In this document: piece by piece, positions 58,523 through 64,000 of the stretch | How the letters are laid out: the number at the start of each line of letters is the position of its first letter | Numbering within the stretch: the stretch's first letter is position 1 | Assembly (NCBI RefSeq): GCF_000297395.2 | Contig: NZ_HF570108.1 | Location: 3,531,766-3,595,765 of the forward strand | From: Micromonospora lupini str. Lupac 08 | Lineage (GTDB): Bacteria > Actinomycetota > Actinomycetes > Mycobacteriales > Micromonosporaceae | Direction: 5' to 3' | Length of the DNA stretch: 64,000 nt | Notes under the pieces: generated by a model | The model's input: the letters and a program-made list of their open reading frames with translations, nothing else | What the model was told of the DNA's origin: nothing | The model's database searches: none | Program-made: the position numbers and the translations under genes

Positions 58523-59771
58523 TGACGGCCGGACGCGGGCCCTCGTCGCGGTCGTGGTCGCTGAGGTCGCGCAGGTGGCGGACGGGGGAGAGCACCAGCA
58601 TCAGGGGCGCGCAGATGAGGGTCGCCGCGAAGACGAACAGGGTGGCGCGGGCGCCGAGCGGGCCGGCGAGCGCGCCGGCGACCAGCCCGCCGACCGGGAT
58701 GGCGCCCCAGGAGACGAACCGCACTGTCGCCATCACCCGGGAGAGGAGTTCGGGTGGGCTGGCGATCTGCCGGTACGTCCGGGTGGTCACGCTGAGCACG
58801 ACCGTGCCGAGGGAGAAGACGATGCTGCCGGCGGCGAAGGCGACGTAAGCCGGCCAACCGGTGCCCCCGGGGATCAGGAACGCTCCGGCGACCGTCGTGA
58901 ACCCGGCGGCGACCAGCGCGCGGGCGCTGCCGAGCCGCGTGGTGATGCGGGTGGTGAGGGCCGCACCGACGAGCGCGCCGACACCCTCGACGGCGAGCAG
59001 GACGCCGACCAGGCCGGCCGGCGCGTGCAGCTCGCGGACCAGGTAGAGCGGGTGCAGTGCGAACTGCGCGCCGCAGACGAAGTTCATGGCCGTGGCGGCC
59101 CCCATGCACGGGCCCATGACCGGGTGGTACGCGACGTAGCGCCAGCCCTCGCGGATCAGCTCACCGACCGGCGGCCACTGCGCGGGCGCGTCGACGCGGC
59201 GCGCGGGCAGGGTACGCAGCAGAGCCGCCGAGACGAGGTAGCTGGCCGAGTCGACGAGCAGGGTGGGCACCGCGCCGAGCGCCTGCACGGCGAGCCCACC
59301 GAGCGATGGGCCGCTGAGCAGGGTCGCGGCGTGGGTGGCCGAGGTGAGGCTGTTGCGCGACTGCAACTGCTCGCGCTCGACGATGCTGGGCAGGAAGGTC
59401 GAGTTGGCCACGTCGAACAGCACGTTGGCGAAGCTGACGACGAGCGCGGTCACCACCAGGTGGGTCACGGTGAGCTGCCCCCACCACCAGGCCAGCGGGA
59501 TCGACGCGACGGCGAGGGCGCGGGCCAGGTCCGCGCCGACCTGGGTGCCGCGCAGCGGGAGGCGCTGCACGATCACACCGGCGGGCAGGCCGATCACGAT
59601 CCAGGCGACGTAGCTGGCCGAGGCGATCAGACCCATCTGCCAGGCGGAGGCGTCCAGGACGGTGAGCGCGGTCAGCGGCAGGGCCACCGCGCCGACCGCC
59701 GACCCGACCAGACTGGTCGTGCCGGCGGTCCACCAACGCCAGAACACTCCGGCCCGTTCGTCGACGTGCAT
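58509..59771 (-). CDS. MFS exporter (EntS-like)
   Basis: 420 residues with about twelve helices. It resembles the EntS/MFS_3 group: FWRWWTAGTTSLVGSAVGAVALPLTALTVL, GLPAGVIVQRLPLRGTQVGADLARALA, VLFDVANSTFLPSIVEREQLQSRNSL and the second half LEGVGALVGAAL-like VEGVGALVGAALTTRITTRLG. Members export siderophores, macrolides or other small molecules by proton antiport. ATG 59771 (MHVDERAG) precedes the first helix by about ten residues. It is divergent from the HxlR-peroxiredoxin regulator, with a palindrome in the gap, so induction under redox or toxic stress is likely. Confidence 0.87.
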   Translation of the reverse strand: MHVDERAGVFWRWWTAGTTSLVGSAVGAVALPLTALTVLDASAWQMGLIASASYVAWIVIGLPAGVIVQRLPLRGTQVGADLARALAVASIPLAWWWGQLTVTHLVVTALVVSFANVLFDVANSTFLPSIVEREQLQSRNSLTSATHAATLLSGPSLGGLAVQALGAVPTLLVDSASYLVSAALLRTLPARRVDAPAQWPPVGELIREGWRYVAYHPVMGPCMGAATAMNFVCGAQFALHPLYLVRELHAPAGLVGVLLAVEGVGALVGAALTTRITTRLGSARALVAAGFTTVAGAFLIPGGTGWPAYVAFAAGSIVFSLGTVVLSVTTRTYRQIASPPELLSRVMATVRFVSWGAIPVGGLVAGALAGPLGARATLFVFAATLICAPLMLVLSPVRHLRDLSDHDRDEGPRPAVIIGR

Positions 59772-59850
59772 GTCGTCGGCCCCCGTCCGTCGCGCCGATG
59801 CGTTCCAGGTGTCAGTGCGTTGCCGTTGGCGGCATGTGCCGTCCCTGGTG

Positions 59851-59877
59851 CGTTCCAATCTGGAACGGACTATAGTC
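59851..59877. promoter_or_regulatory. HxlR operator and -10 region between divergent genes
   Basis: CGTTCCA-ATC-TGGAACG (59851-59867) is a perfect palindrome. It is followed directly by GACTATAGTC (59868-59877), also palindromic and containing TATAGT as a -10 for the regulator. A further GCGTTCCA half-site lies closer to the MFS start. The position fits autoregulation plus control of the exporter. Confidence 0.65.
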
Positions 59878-59902
59878 GTGGCGGGTCGGAGGGAGGAAGA
59901 GG

Positions 59903-60790
59903 GTGCGACGAGACGATCTCGCGGACGCGGACTGCGGCATCGCGCAGGCGCTCGGCGTGCTGGGGGACTGGTGGACGTTCCTCATCGTGCGCGACATCGC
60001 CGGCGGCACGACCCGCTTCGAGGCGCTCCAGCGCGAACTGGGCGTCAGCCGGCGGGCGCTGACCGAACGCCTCGCCGCCCTGGTCGAGCACGGCGTGCTG
60101 GAACGCCGCCCGTACTCGGCGCACCCGCCCCGGCACGACTATCTGCTCACCGCGAAGGGCGAGGGGCTGTTGCCGGTGCTCATCGCCCTACAGGACTGGG
60201 GAACGAGGCACCTGATGGGTGACGGAGAGTTGACCGCGACCGCCGACGACGCCTCGGCCGAGGCGCGACGGGTACACGCGCTGGTGGGCCGACGGCTGCC
60301 GGAGGTCGCCCTGGCCGGCACCGACGGCCGGCCGGTCGCGTTGACCGCGCCGGACGTCTGGAGCGTCCTGTACCTGTTCCCGGGGGCGTACGCGCCGGGA
60401 ACGCACGCCTACCCGCCGGGCTGGGCCGAGATCCCCGGCGCCCGGGGCTGCACTCTCGAATCGACGACGTACGCCGACCGGTACCCGGCCTTCGCGGCGG
60501 CCGGGGTACGGGTGCGCGGGATCAGCACCCAGCGGCCGGATGAGCTCGCCGAGTTCGCCGCGTACGCTCGGCTGCCGTTCCCGTTGCTGTCCGATCAGGA
60601 CGTTCGACTCGCCGCGGGGCTGCTGCTGCCGGTCTTCTCCGCCGGCGGGGTGACCCGGTTCAAGCGACTGACGATGCTCATCGACCCGACGTCGGTGGTG
60701 CGGGCGGTGCAGTTCCCGGTCACCGATCCGGCCGGCTCGGTCGACGAGATGCTGGCTCTGGCCCGCGACCCCGCGGCGATCCCCGGCTGA
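59903..60790 (+). CDS. HxlR winged-helix regulator fused to a peroxiredoxin-like domain
   Basis: 295 residues. Residues 8-105 are an HxlR winged helix (ADCGIAQALGVLGDWWTFLI, RFEALQRELGVSRRALTERL, LVEHGVLERRPY) with the family's N-terminal Cys at 11. Residues 125-290 are an AhpC/BCP-like redoxin domain: LVGRRLPEVALAGTDGRPVAL, VLYLFPGAYAPG, then RGCTLESTTYADRYPAFAAAGVRVRGIS and PFPLLSDQDVRLA. Cys183 in GCTLES fills the peroxidatic position, after an insert in the usual PGC loop. A direct peroxide- or electrophile-sensing repressor is inferred. GTG 59903 follows GGAGGGAGG. Confidence 0.85.
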   Translation: MRRDDLADADCGIAQALGVLGDWWTFLIVRDIAGGTTRFEALQRELGVSRRALTERLAALVEHGVLERRPYSAHPPRHDYLLTAKGEGLLPVLIALQDWGTRHLMGDGELTATADDASAEARRVHALVGRRLPEVALAGTDGRPVALTAPDVWSVLYLFPGAYAPGTHAYPPGWAEIPGARGCTLESTTYADRYPAFAAAGVRVRGISTQRPDELAEFAAYARLPFPLLSDQDVRLAAGLLLPVFSAGGVTRFKRLTMLIDPTSVVRAVQFPVTDPAGSVDEMLALARDPAAIPG

Positions 60791-60839
60791 CGCGGCGGCG
60801 TCGACCCACGGACGATCCCCGGCCGACGCGGCGGCGTCG
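60778..60839. repeat. 26-base direct repeat duplicating the stop-codon region
   Basis: Segments 60778-60803 and 60814-60839 match at 25 of 26 positions (GATCCCCGGC...GGCGGCGTCG). The first copy contains the HxlR-peroxiredoxin stop TGA; in the second, TGA has become CGA. Confidence 0.85.
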
Positions 60840-60849
60840 GCCGGGGATC
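60814..60849. terminator. Bidirectional terminator between HxlR-redoxin and chitinase genes
   Basis: GATCCCCGGCCGACGC pairs perfectly over 16 bases with 60834-60849 around GGCG. The left arm is the second copy of the direct repeat. Confidence 0.85.
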
Positions 60850-60867
60850 GCGGCGTCCGGTTCGGGG

Positions 60868-62238
60868 TCAGGCGGGGAGGGTCCAGCGCTGGTTGGCGCC
60901 GGCGAAGCAGTCCCAGATCTGGAGTCGGGCGCCGTCGGCGGAGCTGTTGTCGGTGACGTCCAGGCACTTGTTGGACTGCGGGTTGCGCAGGGTGCGGTTG
61001 GACTGCGCCTGCCAGACCTGCGCGCCGCTGCCGTTGCAGTCGTACAGCTGCACCTTGGCGCCGTTGGCGGTGGAGCCGCTGGCGATGTCGGCGCACTTGC
61101 CGAGGGCGCGCAGCGTGCCGTCGCTGGCGACGGTCCAGGTCTGCGCGTTGGTGCCGTTGCAGCCCCAGAGCTGGATGGCGGCGCCGTTGGCGGTGCTCGC
61201 GGAGGCCACGTCGACGCACTTGCCGCCGAGGCCGGTGATCTGGCCGGTACGACCGGACGGCGGCGGGGTGGTGCCGCCCATGATGGTGTCGTACATGGCG
61301 CTGACCAGCGAGGTGGAGCCGGTGGTGTCCTGCGACAGCTCCCAGTTCATGACGCCGCCGGCGTTCGCGAGGGCCCACTGCGTCTTGCGCTTGACGGTCG
61401 GGACGCCGTTGTAGCACTGCTGCGCGCCGCCGGCGGTGGTGCAGTCCCGGTTGGCGTTGGCCGGGTCCAGGGCGACGAGCGCCGAGTACGTGTAGTAGCC
61501 GGGGCGGCTGTAGAACGGGATGCCGAGGACGGCCTTGCTGGCCGGCAGGCCGCGGGACTTCCACAGGTTGATGCTGTTGATCGACCAGTCGTAGTTGGAG
61601 TGCGGGCTGCCGCCGTCGTACGCCATGATGTTGAGCCAGTCGACCTGGCCGAACACGGCCGTCGGCACGCCGTCGAGGTAGTAGCCCTCGGAGACGACGG
61701 CAGCGGTGAGCAGCTTGCCGCGGCTGTGCATGGCGCTGCCGAGCTGGGTCATGACCTGGCTGTAGTTGTTCGCCGAGGCGCCCGGGTCGGGGTACTCCCA
61801 GTCGATGTCGACGCCGTCGAGGTTGTACTGGTTGACGAAGTTGACCAGGTTGTTGACGAAGGCGCTCCGGCTGCCGGAGTTGCCGGCGAGGGCCTCGAAG
61901 GCCGAGTCGTTGCCGTCGTTCCAGCCGCCGACGGCGATCGAGACCTTGACGTTGTTGGCGTGGGCCTGGGAGACCAGCGAGGAGAGCTTGCTCGGGTTCT
62001 CCACCGCGCGCAGGCTGCCGTCGTTGTTGGGCAGCACGAAGGCGTAGTTGATGTGGGTGAGCTTGTTGTACTGGATCGTGTTGACGTTGCCAGCCCACGA
62101 GGGCATGTAGCCGACGCTCTTGAAGTTGTTCGGCAGCACCACGGCCTGCGCGGCGGTGGGGACGAGGGTGACGGTGGCGGCGGCGGTGGCCAGGGCGAGC
62201 AGGCCGGCGGCGAGGGCGCGGCGCAGTGGTGAGGACAT
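60868..62238 (-). CDS. Secreted chitinase, GH18, with ricin-B-type CBM13
   Basis: 456 residues: signal peptide to about AQA32, GH18 barrel (SVGYMPSWAGN; SIAVGGWNDG; DGVDIDWEYP with catalytic Glu148; NIMAYDGG; GVMNWELSQDT) and a Pro hinge. A ricin-B/CBM13 trefoil follows, with three QxW-type repeats (CVDVASASTANGAAIQLWGC, CADIASGSTANGAKVQLYDC, CLDVTDNSSADGARLQIWDC). It would hydrolyse chitin outside the cell while the lectin holds polysaccharide. The CBM13 combination is common in actinomycetes. The ATG is preceded by GGGAAGG. The promoter (62339-62368) resembles those of the other two glycoside hydrolases here. Confidence 0.95.
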   Translation of the reverse strand: MSSPLRRALAAGLLALATAAATVTLVPTAAQAVVLPNNFKSVGYMPSWAGNVNTIQYNKLTHINYAFVLPNNDGSLRAVENPSKLSSLVSQAHANNVKVSIAVGGWNDGNDSAFEALAGNSGSRSAFVNNLVNFVNQYNLDGVDIDWEYPDPGASANNYSQVMTQLGSAMHSRGKLLTAAVVSEGYYLDGVPTAVFGQVDWLNIMAYDGGSPHSNYDWSINSINLWKSRGLPASKAVLGIPFYSRPGYYTYSALVALDPANANRDCTTAGGAQQCYNGVPTVKRKTQWALANAGGVMNWELSQDTTGSTSLVSAMYDTIMGGTTPPPSGRTGQITGLGGKCVDVASASTANGAAIQLWGCNGTNAQTWTVASDGTLRALGKCADIASGSTANGAKVQLYDCNGSGAQVWQAQSNRTLRNPQSNKCLDVTDNSSADGARLQIWDCFAGANQRWTLPA

Positions 62239-62338
62239 CGGGGGCCTTCCCGTGGGCGGGGGACGACGCCCGCCCGCGCAGGGTTGTCGCGGGCGGGAAT
62301 TGCGGGACGCAGGAACGGGTGGGCCTCGAGGCAGCCAA

Positions 62339-62368
62339 ATCTTAAAGAGTGTTAACTGTCCCCGTCAA
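62339..62368 (-). promoter_or_regulatory. Chitinase promoter
   Basis: Minus strand TTGACG (62368-62363) and TAAGAT (62344-62339) are separated by 18 bases, near-consensus for the main sigma factor. The -35 reads on as TTGACGGGG, and the spacer includes GTTAAC. Confidence 0.7.
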
Positions 62369-62431
62369 TCAACGCCGGTGGATTTCCTCGCCTGGGCGGA
62401 TGCGGGCTTCTGGGGATGCCCAAACGACCGT

Positions 62432-62437
62432 TAAGCT
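62432..62437 (+). promoter_or_regulatory. Probable -10 box for leaderless M24 peptidase mRNA
   Basis: TAAGCT is followed by six bases and GTG 62444. Confidence 0.4.
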
Positions 62438-62443
62438 CACGGG

Positions 62444-63553
62444 GTGGGAACCGATGAGTTGTACCCGCCGGACCGGCTGATCGCGGCGCAACGCGCCACC
62501 GCCGCCGCCGGCCTGGACGCGCTGCTGCTCACGCCCGGCTCCGACCTGCGCTACCTGACCGGGTACGACGCCCACGTGGGGGAGCGGCTGACCTGCCTGG
62601 TGCTGCCCGCCGAGGGCGTGCCCACGCTCATCGTGCCCAGACTGGAACGTCCGGCCGCGGAGGCGGCGCCCAACACCGGCGTCCGCATCGTCGACCACCC
62701 CGACGGCGTCGACCCGTACCCCCTGGTCGTCGCCGCCCTCGACGGCCCGCCGGCGGCGGTCGGGCTCGCCGACCGGATGTGGGCCGAGCAGGTCCTCGCC
62801 CTGCGCGCGGCGCTGCCCGGCGCCGCGCAGCGGCTCGCCGGTGAGGCGCTGCGCGAGCTGCGGATCCGCAAGTCCCCGGCCGAGGTGGCGGCACTGGCCG
62901 ACGCCGGCGCGGCCATCGACGAGGTGCATCTGCGGATGGGCCGGTGGCTGCGTCCCGGCCGCACCGAGGCCGAGGTGGCGGCCGACATCGCGGCGGCGAT
63001 CCGCGACGCCGGGCACGTCAGCGTCGACTTCGTCATCGTGGCCGCCGGACCGAACGGGGCCAGCCCGCACCACGGCACCTCGGACCGGCCGATCGGCGCC
63101 GGCGAGCCGGTGGTGGTCGACATCGGCGGCACGATGCCGTCGGGCTACCGCTCGGACTGCACGCGCACCTACGTGGCGGGCGGGCCGGCGCCTGCCGACT
63201 TCGTCGACTACTACGCGGTGCTGCACGCCGCCCAGGGTGCGGCGGTGGCGGCGGTGCGCCCCGGGATCACCGGCGCGACGGCCGACGCGGCAGCCCGGGA
63301 GCCGATCACCGCCGCCGGTTACGGCGACGCGTTCCTGCACCGCACCGGGCACGGCATCGGCCTGGACGGCCACGAGGAGCCCTACCTGGTGGCCGGTAAC
63401 GACCGGCCCCTGGAGGCCGGCATGGCGTTCTCCATCGAACCGGGCATCTACCTGGCGGGCCGGCACGGCGCCCGCATCGAGGACATCGTCGTCTGCACGA
63501 CGGACGGCGTGCAGCGGCTCAACACCACCCCCACGGAGCTCATCGCGCTATGA
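62444..63553 (+). CDS. M24-family Xaa-Pro-type aminopeptidase
   Basis: 369 residues: an N-terminal creatinase-like domain (DALLLTPGSDLRYLTGYDAH) and a pita-bread catalytic domain. All five metal ligands are in place: Asp in VVVDIGG, Asp in RSDCTRTY, His in TGHGIGLDGHE, Glu in FSIEPGIYL and Glu in ARIEDIVV. It removes N-terminal residues before proline, or hydrolyses related amide bonds, in the cytoplasm. The start is GTG 62444, probably leaderless. Its stop overlaps the acyl-CoA dehydrogenase start as ATGA, so the two are co-transcribed. Confidence 0.92.
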   Translation: MGTDELYPPDRLIAAQRATAAAGLDALLLTPGSDLRYLTGYDAHVGERLTCLVLPAEGVPTLIVPRLERPAAEAAPNTGVRIVDHPDGVDPYPLVVAALDGPPAAVGLADRMWAEQVLALRAALPGAAQRLAGEALRELRIRKSPAEVAALADAGAAIDEVHLRMGRWLRPGRTEAEVAADIAAAIRDAGHVSVDFVIVAAGPNGASPHHGTSDRPIGAGEPVVVDIGGTMPSGYRSDCTRTYVAGGPAPADFVDYYAVLHAAQGAAVAAVRPGITGATADAAAREPITAAGYGDAFLHRTGHGIGLDGHEEPYLVAGNDRPLEAGMAFSIEPGIYLAGRHGARIEDIVVCTTDGVQRLNTTPTELIAL

Positions 63554-64000
63554 CTGTCGACCGGATCCTCCCCACCGACGAGGCCCACGACCTGCTGGAC
63601 CTCGCCACCGAGCTGGCCGACCGCGAGCTCGCGCCGAAGGCCGCAGGCTTCGAGGAACGCGCCGAGTTCCCCCGCGAGGTGCTGCGCACCATCGGCCGCG
63701 CCGGCCTGCTCGGCCTGCCCTACGCCGAGGAACACGGCGGCGCCGCGCAGCCGTACGAGGTGTACCTGCAGGTGCTGGAGATCCTGGCCAGCCGGTGGCT
63801 CGCGGTCGCCGAGGCGGTGAGCGTGCACACCCTGAGCTGCTACCCGGTCGCCGCGTTCGGCACCGCCGAGCAGCGCAAGCTCCTGCCGGACATGCTCGGC
63901 GGCGAGCTGCTCGGCGCGTACTGCCTCTCCGAGCCGCAGGGCGGCTCCGACGCGGCGGCGCTGAGCACCCGCGCGGTCCGCGACGGCGACGCGTACGTCG
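63550..64000 (+). CDS. Acyl-CoA dehydrogenase, N-terminal part (runs off the window)
   Basis: The first 150 codons of a gene that continues past the edge. It begins MTVDRILPTDEAHDLLDLA and shows ACAD landmarks: AEFPREVLRTIGRAGLLGLPYAEEHGG, then GELLGAYCLSEPQGGSDAAAL, the FAD/substrate loop of the middle domain. The family oxidises acyl-CoA to enoyl-CoA with FAD and passes electrons to ETF. The ATG lies inside the stop of the M24 peptidase gene. The substrate cannot be judged without the C-terminal half and its catalytic Glu. Confidence 0.88.
   Translation, partial: MTVDRILPTDEAHDLLDLATELADRELAPKAAGFEERAEFPREVLRTIGRAGLLGLPYAEEHGGAAQPYEVYLQVLEILASRWLAVAEAVSVHTLSCYPVAAFGTAEQRKLLPDMLGGELLGAYCLSEPQGGSDAAALSTRAVRDGDAYV

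Overview
The window is very GC-rich and full of GTG starts, GTGA/ATGA stop-start overlaps and strong GC-rich hairpin terminators. Together with the gene set (secreted glycoside hydrolases, a conservon-type sensor plus roadblock protein, a HelY-like helicase, LutABC, a single-chain acyl-CoA carboxylase), this points to a filamentous actinomycete chromosome, most likely Micromonosporaceae (Micromonospora-like). That placement is inference from composition and gene content. I saw no rRNA, tRNA, CRISPR array, transposase or integrase.

Layout. 1-8 kb: end of an unknown gene, diacylglycerol kinase, EamA exporter, a CopG/PIN toxin-antitoxin pair, a HAD phosphatase, a Ski2/HelY-type helicase and an MHYT membrane sensor. 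8-13.7 kb: NTF2-like protein and XRE regulator (divergent), then a tightly coupled operon of FAH hydrolase, SDR, lutA, lutB and lutC. These could turn a 2-keto-3-deoxy sugar acid into pyruvate and lactate and then oxidise the lactate. 13.7-15.5 kb: a visibly less GC-rich patch with an acetyltransferase, a short GntR regulator, a small Cys-rich protein and several operator-like and hairpin sequences. 15.5-22.4 kb: a four-gene divergent locus with a DUF4132 protein, a beta-grasp-like small protein ending in Gly-Gly, an Hsp90 paralogue and a TPR protein. This is the best candidate in the window for an undescribed system.

22.4-35.4 kb: secreted endonuclease/phosphatase-fold protein, GH10 xylanase, 1,819-residue single-chain biotin-dependent carboxylase, and three exported proteins (CBM plus metallophosphoesterase, phosphodiester glycosidase, LPITG surface protein). 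35.4-44.5 kb: an eight-gene minus-strand operon of NIT/HAMP histidine-kinase-like sensor, roadblock protein, complete Liv-type ABC importer and methyltransferase, with a separate XRE regulator gene just upstream. 44.7-50.4 kb: cytochrome P450, membrane protein, GH81 beta-1,3-glucanase. 50.5-64 kb: mostly small housekeeping or stress genes, two tandem-repeat patches, an HxlR-peroxiredoxin fusion divergent from an MFS exporter, a GH18 chitinase, an M24 peptidase and the start of an acyl-CoA dehydrogenase.

Regulatory themes. Several genes appear leaderless, with a TANNNT box 6-7 bases before the start codon. The three glycoside hydrolase genes share a TTGACGGGG -35 region with a well-spaced -10. 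Paired palindromes sit in the expected places for ArsR, HxlR, GntR and LacI-type regulators. All family calls are from reading the sequence; no database search was run.
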